Source: Candidatus Hydrogenedentota bacterium
GTDB lineage: Bacteria; Hydrogenedentota; Hydrogenedentia; Hydrogenedentales; SLHB01
Assembly: GCA_023384315.1 (NCBI GenBank)
Contig: JAHDWY010000143.1
Span: forward strand, 1-8,794
DNA: 8,794 nucleotides
Direction of reading: 5' to 3'
Position 1 is the stretch's first letter, and each line of letters begins with the position of its first letter. Positions 1-6,143 of this stretch are shown piece after piece. Both the position numbers and the translations under genes were made by a program. Under the pieces are notes generated by a model. The model did not search any database and was not told the DNA's origin. It saw nothing but the letters and a program-made list of their open reading frames with translations.

Positions 1-2
1 GG

Positions 3-1388
3 GCCCAGGTACTCGTCGATGTCGGCGTTGTCGCCGCGGCGGTGAGCTTTACCGGCGGCCTCGGCAGCGTGTACACGTTCCTGTTTGTCCTCATCGTGCT
101 GGAGGCCGGCATCCTGCTCGGGCTCATCGAGGGTTTCGTTTTCGCCACGTTGTGCGCGGGGATCATGGGAGCCTTGGTACTCATGCGCACCGTGCCCTCG
201 GTGAGCGTGTCGGAAGCCGAGCAGTGGTTCAACCAGGATCGATACACTTTGTGGTACGGCTACCTGCTCCAGGTACTCGCCTACTACCTCACGGCGTCGA
301 TCAGCGGATACTGGAATCAGCAGTTGCACCGTCTCCAGCAATTCCAGCGCGAGATCCTGGACAACATGAACAACGGATTTCTGATCACGGATCTTTCGGG
401 CACGATCACCGTCGTGAACAAGGCCGCCGAACGCATCTTGAATCTCAGCGAAGACGAGGCCATCGGCCAACCGGTGCAGGACGTGCTGCGTGTCGCCTCG
501 GGCGAGGAATGCCCAGTGATCACGGCCCTCCGGTCCGAACGCGATTTTACCCGCTACGAATACACCGGGCTTCTGAACGACAGACGAACCATGCTGCTCG
601 GACTCAGCACGAGCCGCATCTACGACTGGCGCGGGCGCATGACCGGCATTATCGCGTCCTTCAGCGACTTAACCGAATTGGAGCAGATGCGACAGGAATT
701 GAAACGTCAGGACCGGCTCTCCATCGTGGGTGAACTGGCCGCAGGGCTGGCCCACGAAATCCGAAACCCGGTCGCGGCGATTCGCGGCGCCGTGGATGAA
801 CTTTCTACCAGCCTGGACCATCCGAACGTGGCGCAAAAACTGCTCGCCATCGCCCTGCGCGAATCCGATCAGTTGAACGCCATCGTCTCCGATTTCCTCG
901 ACTTTGCGCGCAAGCCCCGCATGCGGCGCGACGTGTTCGACGTGCGCGGGCTCATCGACGAAGTCACGGACTTCACCCATCGCAAGTACGGCGAAACACC
1001 TGGTTTCTCCATTGAAACCGAAATGCCGGACGAAGTGTGTCCTGTCTCCGGCGACCGGACCCAGATCCGCCAAGTCTTCCTGAACCTTGCGAAGAATGCG
1101 GTCGAAGCCATGAACGAGAAAGGCCGCTTGCTCATTGCCGTCGTCTTGGGCCCCTCGTCGGTGGAAGTGCGGTTTGACGACGAAGGCCCGGGCATCGAGC
1201 CGGACAAGGTTGCGCGCATTTTCGAGCCTTTCTATACTACGAAGGATACCGGGGTTGGGATGGGGTTGGCCATCTGTCTGCGGATTGTGTCCGCTCACGA
1301 CGGAACCATCCGTGCCGCTTCCCGCGAAGGGGGCGGCGCAACGATGAGCGTTCGGTTGCCCCGCGCGGGTACGGAGGAACAAGGCTAA
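3..1388 (+). CDS. pilS: PilS-type membrane sensor histidine kinase (5' partial)
   Basis: This is the sensor kinase of the two-component pair completed by the next gene. The frame is open to the left window edge, and codons 3-41 read as part of a membrane helix, continuing into a Thr-Gly-Gly-Leu turn and further hydrophobic helices. This is how the N-terminal membrane module of PilS-like kinases looks, so the GTG at 42 is probably internal and the true start lies upstream. After the membrane part (to about nt 315) come a PAS domain (about nt 340-670, with NGFLITDLSGTI), the H-box GLAHEIRNP with the phospho-accepting His at nt 753-755, the N-box NLAKNAVEAM, and the G boxes DDEGPGIE and TGVGMGLAI. 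All catalytic boxes are intact. Known role of the family: autophosphorylation and transfer to PilR to control type IV pilus genes. NtrB-like kinases share the core, so the PilS assignment rests mainly on the membrane region and the partner gene. Confidence 0.88.
   Translation, partial: AQVLVDVGVVAAAVSFTGGLGSVYTFLFVLIVLEAGILLGLIEGFVFATLCAGIMGALVLMRTVPSVSVSEAEQWFNQDRYTLWYGYLLQVLAYYLTASISGYWNQQLHRLQQFQREILDNMNNGFLITDLSGTITVVNKAAERILNLSEDEAIGQPVQDVLRVASGEECPVITALRSERDFTRYEYTGLLNDRRTMLLGLSTSRIYDWRGRMTGIIASFSDLTELEQMRQELKRQDRLSIVGELAAGLAHEIRNPVAAIRGAVDELSTSLDHPNVAQKLLAIALRESDQLNAIVSDFLDFARKPRMRRDVFDVRGLIDEVTDFTHRKYGETPGFSIETEMPDEVCPVSGDRTQIRQVFLNLAKNAVEAMNEKGRLLIAVVLGPSSVEVRFDDEGPGIEPDKVARIFEPFYTTKDTGVGMGLAICLRIVSAHDGTIRAASREGGGATMSVRLPRAGTEEQG
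1373..1377 (+). promoter_or_regulatory. Ribosome binding site for pilR
   Basis: GGAGG lies inside the last codons of the kinase gene, 11 bases before the GTG at 1389. That GTG directly follows the kinase stop codon TAA (1386-1388). The site supports the GTG as the start and indicates that the pair is translated from one message. Confidence 0.7.
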
Positions 1389-2780
1389 GTGGCTGTCCAG
1401 AATCGCATTCTCGTGGTGGACGACGAGTCCGGCATGCGGGAGCTGCTCGAGATCGTTCTCGCTAAGGACGGGTATGACGTCTCAACCGCCTCCAATGTGG
1501 ACGACGCCCAAAAGCTTTTGGAGAACGAGAGCTTCGACGTGGTCCTGACTGACCTTCGCATGGGCAGCGATCGCGACGCGGGCATGAAGCTGCTTTCCTG
1601 GCTCAATGAGAACAGTCCGTCGACCCCCTCCATCATGATGACGGCGTACGGTTCGGTGGAGACAGCCATCGAAGCCATGAAACGCGGCGCGGCCGACTAC
1701 ATCATGAAACCCTTCAAGAACGAGGAAGTGCGCATCCTCATTCAGCGGGCTATCGAACAGACGCGGATCAAACGCGAAAACATCGCCCTGCGCAAAGAGC
1801 AGGCAAAGCGTGGAAACCTTGACAACATCATCGGCAAGGGCAAGGGGACCGAAGAATTGCGCGACATGATCCGGCGCGTGGCCGACCTCCCGAGCACGGT
1901 GGCGATTCACGGCGAGAGCGGCACGGGCAAGGAACTCGTCGCCCGCGGCATACACCAACTTAGCGGCCGCGCAAGCAAACCCTTCGTCGCGGTCAACTGC
2001 GGCGGATTCCCCGAGAACCTGCTTGAGAGCGAACTCTTCGGCCATAAGAAAGGGTCCTTTACCGGCGCCTACGAAGACAAGGAAGGACTTTTCGTCGTTG
2101 CGGACGGCGGGACCTTGTTCCTCGACGAAATCGGTGAAATGCCCATGGCGCTTCAGGTCAAGCTGTTGCGCGTGCTGGACAATAGTGTCATTCACCCGGT
2201 CGGCGGAACCGTCGGCAAAAAAGTCGACGTACGCATCATCTCCGCGACAAACCGCGATCTCGCTCAAATGGCCCATGAAGGCGCGTTCCGGGAAGACCTG
2301 TATTACCGGCTCAACGTAATTCCGATCACCGTGCCGCCCCTGCGCGACCGGGCCGACGACATCCCCCTCCTGATCCGCCACTTCCTCAAAGTACACGCGG
2401 AGAAGATGAAACGTGGCGAGATGCGCGTATCGGAAGATGTTGAATCCCTTCTGTTGGGGTATCCCTGGCCCGGCAACGTGCGCGAACTCACGAACTTGCT
2501 CGAACGCGCCGTGGCCCTGTGCCGGGGCGACGTGATCGAGATTAGCGATCTGCCGCCCAACGTGCGTGACCATGTGTCCACGCCGGGAGAATCGGCGAAG
2601 GAGTTGCCCCAAGGCGGGCTCGATCTCGAAGAATACGTCGCGGAAATCGAAACCAGCCTCATCAAGCAGGCGCTCCAAAGCACCCGCTACTCCCAAAAAC
2701 GCGCCGCGGACCTGCTCGGGCTGACCGCGCGGTCTCTACGCTATCGCTTGAAGAAGTATGGGCTCGCCGACGACGATTGA
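1389..2780 (+). CDS. pilR: PilR-type sigma-54-dependent response regulator
   Basis: This is a 463-residue transcriptional activator of sigma-54 promoters. The receiver domain (about 5-120) has the acidic pair D11/D12, the phosphoacceptor D55 in VVLTDLRM, T85 and K107. The AAA+ domain (about 146-385) has Walker A GESGTGKE at 175-182, the sigma-54 contact loop GSFTGA at 222-227 and Walker B GGTLFLDE at 240-247. A Fis-like helix-turn-helix fills about 430-459. The GSFTGA variant and the ending LGLTARSLRYRLKKYGL match what I recall of PilR better than NtrC or AtoC. The gene follows the kinase with no spacer, which supports a cognate pair. PilR-family proteins activate pilin and other surface genes. 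No pilin gene is in the window, so the target here is inferred. All key residues are present and the length is normal. Confidence 0.9.
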   Translation: MAVQNRILVVDDESGMRELLEIVLAKDGYDVSTASNVDDAQKLLENESFDVVLTDLRMGSDRDAGMKLLSWLNENSPSTPSIMMTAYGSVETAIEAMKRGAADYIMKPFKNEEVRILIQRAIEQTRIKRENIALRKEQAKRGNLDNIIGKGKGTEELRDMIRRVADLPSTVAIHGESGTGKELVARGIHQLSGRASKPFVAVNCGGFPENLLESELFGHKKGSFTGAYEDKEGLFVVADGGTLFLDEIGEMPMALQVKLLRVLDNSVIHPVGGTVGKKVDVRIISATNRDLAQMAHEGAFREDLYYRLNVIPITVPPLRDRADDIPLLIRHFLKVHAEKMKRGEMRVSEDVESLLLGYPWPGNVRELTNLLERAVALCRGDVIEISDLPPNVRDHVSTPGESAKELPQGGLDLEEYVAEIETSLIKQALQSTRYSQKRAADLLGLTARSLRYRLKKYGLADDD

Positions 2781-3088
2781 GGGCTGATGGAAGCCGAGGG
2801 CTTTCGCAAAGGTGTGGACTTGAGGGAGACGGAAATGGGCGCCGCCATGGTGACCGCATCCACCACACTCCATCCGGTTCCATTGACCTCCACATGGGAT
2901 GGCCACACCGAGTTGAAGAAGTACCACAGCACCACGCCGCGCGACGTTCCCGTAACCCGCCTCTGTGCGGACTTGGCCACGATCTGGTGACCGGGAGCGC
3001 GACGGGTAGGGGCAATAGAAATGAGGCGCGCCGTGGAACCCCCGGCGCCAGCCCGGCGAAGTAAAGAAGACACCCCGCTGCGGAATCC
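2781..3088. other. Gap between convergent pilSR and symporter operons
   Basis: This stretch of about 300 bases separates the pilR stop from the stop of the minus-strand operon. I see no stem followed by a T-run for either operon, no tRNA and no mobile element. Short open frames exist on both strands with GC-rich third positions (roughly three quarters G/C on each), so codon use does not decide between them. One plus-strand frame has a good ribosome site and is listed separately. A minus-strand frame contains a hydrophobic stretch (VVLWYFFNSVWPSHVEVNG) but has no convincing start and runs 40 bases into the end of pilR. The region may hold a decayed gene. Confidence 0.5.
2835..2990 (+). CDS. 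Possible small protein of 51 residues downstream of pilR
   Basis: This is a weak candidate. An ATG at 2835 is preceded by GAGGGAG (2822-2828) at a good six-base spacing, and about three quarters of its codons end in G or C, like the real genes nearby. The product would be a 51-residue Thr-rich protein with no membrane segment, no cysteine pair and no motif I recognise. The frame is also open from an ATG at 2787, but that start sits only three bases after a GAGGG. An overlapping minus-strand frame looks equally coding, so this may be chance. If real, it would be the third gene of the pilSR transcript. Confidence 0.22.
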   Translation: MGAAMVTASTTLHPVPLTSTWDGHTELKKYHSTTPRDVPVTRLCADLATIW

Positions 3089-3739
3089 CTACTGACTCGC
3101 GTCCCCGGTGTCCTTGCTGAACCTGGTGCCTTTGAGGTTTTCCCGCGGCAGCGGTGATCCCGGCTCGACGCCGAGTCGTTCATTGCGCCGCCGGATGAAC
3201 GCCTCCAGCACCGCGATCCGCATGCGTGCGCCCATTTTGTCGCCGGTGTACCCATCGAGCACGGCCAAATCAATCTTCTTGCCGAAGCGGCGGAAGTAGT
3301 AAACCCAGACCGGGGTGAAGTAAAAGCAACGGTCATCGACTCCTTCCACATCGGGTTTGGTGCCCCGCCGGCGCAAGATGAGCCGAACCATGCCATCCCG
3401 GGCGAGCCGTTCCGCGTTTTCCCCGTCGATCACCGGATCGAAGAACTCGCCCTCCGGCATCCGCTCTTCGAGTTCGTCCATCCGCTCAAAAAGCGCGAAA
3501 CCACCGAAACTGGCGTCGATGGAAACCCAAACCGTGGATCGCCTGCCGCCTCGGGTCAAAACCATGCGAAACGCATAGAGCGGCATCCATACCAGTTCAA
3601 CGGATGCGGGCGTTCCTTGTGGAGTGGTTTTTACGGGGCGGTGTCGCAGGAGGCCAAAGAGGTTGCGGACGCGTCGGCGACGAAAAATGCCGACCGCCTC
3701 CGCCAAATTGTACCGCGGAGGGAGAACAAGGTGCTTCAC
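3089..3739 (-). CDS. Uncharacterised 216-residue protein with an apparent internal repeat
   Basis: I do not recognise this protein. It starts with GTG at 3739, and this codon overlaps the stop of the preceding 87-residue gene in a four-base GTGA, so translation is probably coupled; no well-spaced ribosome site precedes it. It is basic and has no clear signal peptide or membrane helix. Two segments share a pattern: residues 51-80 (WMPLYAF, then GGRRS, then VSIDASFGG) and residues 141-167 (FTPVWVYYF, then FGKKI, then AVLDGYTGD). Both run Pro-x-aromatic, a strand, Gly plus two basic residues, a second strand, then Ile/Leu-Asp and a Gly turn. This suggests a duplicated beta-hairpin module about 90 residues apart. 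Being last in the symporter operon, it may be a cytoplasmic accessory or regulatory partner of the transporter; that is inference only. Confidence 0.8.
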   Translation of the reverse strand: MKHLVLPPRYNLAEAVGIFRRRRVRNLFGLLRHRPVKTTPQGTPASVELVWMPLYAFRMVLTRGGRRSTVWVSIDASFGGFALFERMDELEERMPEGEFFDPVIDGENAERLARDGMVRLILRRRGTKPDVEGVDDRCFYFTPVWVYYFRRFGKKIDLAVLDGYTGDKMGARMRIAVLEAFIRRRNERLGVEPGSPLPRENLKGTRFSKDTGDASQ

Positions 3740-3999
3740 GATGCTTGCGACTTGGCCCTCTTAAAGAGCTTCCAACCGTAGTACGTGCCAAAAAAGCCGA
3801 TTAAGCCGAGTACCGTGCCGCAGCCGAGATTGACGATCGCCGCGTTGCGCCGGTCTTCCCATGCCCAGAGCGTGCCGATGAGCACGGGGATGGCAAGCGC
3901 GACGATAAATAGCCCCACGGCCATGTAGGTCTCGCCGTCCCGTTTCATCATCTCGGTGGCGGTTATTTCTTCCGCGGTCTTCTCAATCGTTCCGGGCAT
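3736..3999 (-). CDS. Small two-helix membrane protein (87 residues), symporter operon
   Basis: This small protein is unrecognised. Residues 1-22 are polar and charged, followed by two predicted membrane helices at about 26-47 and 54-75. They are joined by a short charged loop (WEDRRN), and a basic tail (KLFKRAK) suggests a cytoplasmic C-terminus. The ATG at 3999 has a strong GAGGAG (4006-4011) six bases upstream, and this site overlaps the stop codon of the preceding 96-residue gene. Its own stop overlaps the GTG of the 216-residue gene by four bases. The tight packing between a symporter and another membrane protein suggests an accessory subunit or assembly factor for the transporter. I can name no family. 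Confidence 0.82.
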   Translation of the reverse strand: MPGTIEKTAEEITATEMMKRDGETYMAVGLFIVALAIPVLIGTLWAWEDRRNAAIVNLGCGTVLGLIGFFGTYYGWKLFKRAKSQAS

Positions 4000-4009
4000 G
4001 ACGCGCTCC

Positions 4010-4300
4010 TCAATAGAAGTAGAAATATACGAATACGTGGGGAAGCATGGAAACGACGGTCCAGAGGCGCAAATCGGTGTACCACGCCTTGTTGACCCTT
4101 CCCAAGTTCACATAGGATTCCTTCAAAAAAACACCGACCCAAACCATCGTGCCCACAAAAAAAGCTATCGCAACTATTGTCGCCCAAGGCTGGTAAATGG
4201 GAGCGAGCAGATCGTTGATGGGGTCGAAGAATATTCTCAGGATCGGGAGACACACGTTGCTCAAGAAAGCATTGATTCCCTGTTCCAGCGAGTCCAGCAT
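4010..4300 (-). CDS. Small membrane protein (96 residues) coupled to the SSS symporter
   Basis: This protein is unrecognised. The ATG at 4300 shares its A with the TAA stop of the symporter (TAATG), and AAGGAA (4307-4312) lies six bases upstream, inside the symporter gene. A longer frame back to 4450 exists, but its extra residues are charged and unlike a protein start, so the short form is preferred. An amphipathic N-terminal part is followed by a membrane helix at about 39-60, a polar loop (KESYVNLGRVNKAWYTD) and a second hydrophobic helix ending in the aromatic tail VFVYFYFY. Known parallels are small membrane partners encoded beside some SSS transporters (for example YjcH next to the acetate symporter ActP in E. 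coli), but I see no clear sequence match. A dedicated symporter subunit is a reasonable inference. Confidence 0.85.
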   Translation of the reverse strand: MLDSLEQGINAFLSNVCLPILRIFFDPINDLLAPIYQPWATIVAIAFFVGTMVWVGVFLKESYVNLGRVNKAWYTDLRLWTVVSMLPHVFVYFYFY

Positions 4301-5862
4301 TACGAGTTCCTTTCCTTCAGCGCATCTTGCGCCGCGGTGCTCTGCACGACCGAACTCCACACGAGCCCGCGAAGCTTCGCCTCTGGCTCCTTCGGTGTCA
4401 GCAAACTCACGATGATCGTGACCGCCATGGCAAAGACAAAGGACCACCACGCCACGAACAGGAACGGGTTTTCGGACGGAAACAACCCGGGCGTGTAATT
4501 AAGGATAAAGCAGAATAGGACGCCCAACACGAGCCCGGCTAGTCCGCCCCAGCGGGTAGCGCGCGGCCAGATGATGCCCAGCAACAGTATGGCCAGCGTA
4601 GGACCCTGGAACATGCTTAGTATCGTCTGCGTGAATATGTAAATGCTTTCACGATCCGCGATGGGTTTCGCGAGTATAGCCGAAGTGATAATCAGAATGG
4701 CGGTGAATATACGTCCCATGTTCAGCGCTTGATTCTCCGTATAGGGCCTCTTCCCGGACCACTTCCGCAGCTGTCCCCATATGTCCGTAATGAAAATCGT
4801 GGTGGCCGAGTTCAAGGTTCCCGAAATGCTGGACATCAAGGCCGCGAACAGCGCCGCGAACATGAGCCCGCGCAGCCCCGCAGGCAATAGCAGGCGAATC
4901 ATCTCGGGTACCGCGCGGTCGGCCTCTTCAATCGGAAGGTCGGGCACGAGGACAATTGCGCACAAGCCCGGTAGGGCCACCATTAGCGGGATCATCGATT
5001 TCAAGAAACCACCAAGCAGCATCCCGCCTTTGGCGTCCCATTCCGTGCGGGCACCCAAGGTGCGCTGCACGATGACCTGGTTACCGCTCATGTATGCAAT
5101 AGCGAGTACAATGCCAAGTCCGAACACGATACCCGTCCACGGGAAGGGTCCCGCCGTGTCATGCGGCAACAGGATGGTGAAGTGATTCTGAAACTCAGGA
5201 CCCTTCGCGAGGACTTGCTGCTGCAAGGCCGACCAACCACCGACTTCCCACATGGCCAACGTGAGCAGGCCGATACCGCCTACGTACATGACGATAAGTT
5301 GGACGACGTCGGTAAACACCACGGCCGTCAACCCACCCGAGAATGTGTAAAGGCCAGTGACAATCGCCATCAGCCATACCGATGCCATGGCGTTCCAGCC
5401 TAGAACCGTATGCATGAGTTTGTCCGCGGTGACCCATAACATGATGGCGAGCCCGAGGAACATCACGATAGCCCAAATCAGGGCTTGAATGAACTGAACG
5501 GCGCTGTTGTACCGCATGCCGAGGAACTCGGGGATGGTAAACACGCCGGTACGCCAGAAGTATGGCACGAAAATGAACGCCGCGAACGCCATCGCAGGCA
5601 TCGACCCGATCCAGTCGAAGTTGGCGGCCGAAACCCCATGCCGGAATGATGCTCCCGCGACGGCGACGAAGTCAGTTGCCCCAATGTCGCTCACCACAAT
5701 GGAAAATCCGACCGCCCAGAAGGGAAGCGATTTGCCCGATACGAAGAAGTCCTCTGCATTTCCCACGTAGCGGGTGCAGAAGAATCCAAGGGCGAGCGTG
5801 CCTATCATATAGACCGCGATGATGACGATGTCGATGCTGGCGAGACCGATTACGTTTTCCAT
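4300..5862 (-). CDS. Sodium:solute symporter (SSS family), sugar-transporter-like
   Basis: This is a 520-residue integral membrane protein, probably a Na+-driven solute importer of the inner membrane with 13-14 helices. Family marks are FFVSGKSLPFWAVG near 39-52, FTIPEFLGMRYN at 108-119, FSGGLTAVVFTDVVQL at 174-189, SGNQVIVQRTLGAR at 259-272 and MSSISGTLNSATTIF at 343-357. The serine pair in the last lies where SGLT-type members place their Na+ site residues. The overall look is closest to the SGLT/sugar branch, but the substrate cannot be read from sequence. The ATG at 5862 is chosen because GGAAGG (5869-5874) lies six bases upstream; a GTG at 5910 would add 16 polar residues and sits inside a hairpin-rich leader. 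It heads a coupled four-gene operon and is divergent from the ThuA-domain gene, consistent with sugar-related uptake. Confidence 0.93.
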   Translation of the reverse strand: MENVIGLASIDIVIIAVYMIGTLALGFFCTRYVGNAEDFFVSGKSLPFWAVGFSIVVSDIGATDFVAVAGASFRHGVSAANFDWIGSMPAMAFAAFIFVPYFWRTGVFTIPEFLGMRYNSAVQFIQALIWAIVMFLGLAIMLWVTADKLMHTVLGWNAMASVWLMAIVTGLYTFSGGLTAVVFTDVVQLIVMYVGGIGLLTLAMWEVGGWSALQQQVLAKGPEFQNHFTILLPHDTAGPFPWTGIVFGLGIVLAIAYMSGNQVIVQRTLGARTEWDAKGGMLLGGFLKSMIPLMVALPGLCAIVLVPDLPIEEADRAVPEMIRLLLPAGLRGLMFAALFAALMSSISGTLNSATTIFITDIWGQLRKWSGKRPYTENQALNMGRIFTAILIITSAILAKPIADRESIYIFTQTILSMFQGPTLAILLLGIIWPRATRWGGLAGLVLGVLFCFILNYTPGLFPSENPFLFVAWWSFVFAMAVTIIVSLLTPKEPEAKLRGLVWSSVVQSTAAQDALKERNS

Positions 5863-5868
5863 ATAGGA

Positions 5869-5874
5869 CCTTCC
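5869..5874 (-). promoter_or_regulatory. Ribosome binding site deciding the symporter start
   Basis: GGAAGG on the minus strand, six bases before the ATG at 5862. It favours this start over the in-frame GTG at 5910. Confidence 0.65.
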
Positions 5875-5893
5875 GCGGCTCGAATGCTCAATA

Positions 5894-5929
5894 TGGGGCC
5901 CAAACCCCACCCCAATGGTCAGAATGGGG
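5894..5929. promoter_or_regulatory. Clustered CCCCA/TGGGG boxes in the symporter leader
   Basis: On the plus strand the order is TGGGG (5894-5898), CCCCA (5905-5909), CCCCA (5910-5914), TGGGG (5925-5929). Each outer box can pair with its neighbour, giving two tandem five-base hairpins with loops of 6 and 10 bases. The cluster lies between the predicted -10 element and the ribosome site of the symporter. It could be an operator with repeated half-sites or a structured RNA leader; the sequence does not decide. On the minus strand it also reads as three close G-runs. Confidence 0.4.
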
Positions 5930-5931
5930 AT

Positions 5932-5961
5932 ACTCTACCCGCCCGCCGCGCGTTCGATCAA
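5932..5961 (-). promoter_or_regulatory. Possible sigma-70-type promoter of the symporter operon
   Basis: Minus strand: TTGATC (5956-5961, four of six matches to TTGACA), an 18-base spacer, then TAGAGT (5932-5937, four of six matches to TATAAT). The position gives a leader of roughly 60 bases before the ATG. A weak match in a GC-rich region, so only suggestive. Confidence 0.35.
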
Positions 5962-5986
5962 GTGATTTGGGATCCAGCTTCTCCGC

Positions 5987-6016
5987 TTGCGACGTCATTC
6001 TCGCGTGTACTACCAT
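5987..6016 (+). promoter_or_regulatory. Possible sigma-70-type promoter of the ThuA gene
   Basis: Plus strand: TTGCGA (5987-5992), an 18-base spacer, TACCAT (6011-6016); each hexamer matches four of six consensus bases. It would give a leader of about 120 bases. Weak support. Confidence 0.25.
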
Positions 6017-6046
6017 CCACCCGGCGCAGCGGGGGGAATGGGTCCC

Positions 6047-6069
6047 CGCCGGATCGGCACGGTCCGGCG
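6047..6069 (+). promoter_or_regulatory. Hairpin in the ThuA gene leader
   Basis: CGCCGGA (6047-6053) and TCCGGCG (6063-6069) form a perfect seven-base stem around a nine-base loop. It lies in the untranslated leader if transcription starts near 6020. A second stem, 6109-6115 with 6121-6127 (one G-U pair, loop GCAAA), sits just before the ribosome site and could affect its access. Function unknown. Confidence 0.35.
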
Positions 6070-6130
6070 ATCCCGAACGGGGCAATCCAGCAACTTCCTG
6101 CATGAAACGGATGGCGCAAAGCCATTCCTT

Positions 6131-6136
6131 GAGGAG
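6131..6136 (+). promoter_or_regulatory. Ribosome binding site deciding the ThuA start
   Basis: GAGGAG, seven bases before the ATG at 6144. The reading frame is open upstream to about 5967, but only this ATG has a strong ribosome site, and the family's conserved sequence begins just after it. Confidence 0.75.
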
Positions 6137-6143
6137 CGTACCT

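Noticed and set aside
669..1382. 237-codon minus-strand frame opposite the kinase
   Set aside because: Antisense to the conserved kinase core, with no family features of its own.
1482..2696. 404-codon open frame on the minus strand opposite pilR
   Set aside because: It lies wholly opposite a gene with all PilR motifs intact; long antisense frames are common opposite GC-rich genes, and the product shows no recognisable domain.
3021..3095. 24-codon plus-strand frame with an upstream AGGGG
   Set aside because: Too short, with no conserved features, and it overlaps the end of the 216-residue gene on the other strand.
4301..4450. Extended start at 4450 for the 96-residue membrane protein
   Set aside because: The extra 50 residues lie inside the symporter gene in another frame and are charged and unstructured-looking; the ATG at 4300 has its own ribosome site and TAATG coupling.
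5863..5910. Extended GTG start at 5910 for the symporter
   Set aside because: It adds 16 polar residues before the membrane protein and lies in the CCCCA/TGGGG hairpin cluster; the ATG at 5862 has a well-spaced GGAAGG.
6054..6070. CGGCAC-N5-GGCGA as a sigma-54 promoter for the ThuA gene, possibly a PilR target
   Set aside because: The GG and GC elements are nine bases apart rather than ten, and the -12 part is a poor match to TTGCA; the bases are better explained by the perfect hairpin at 6047-6069.
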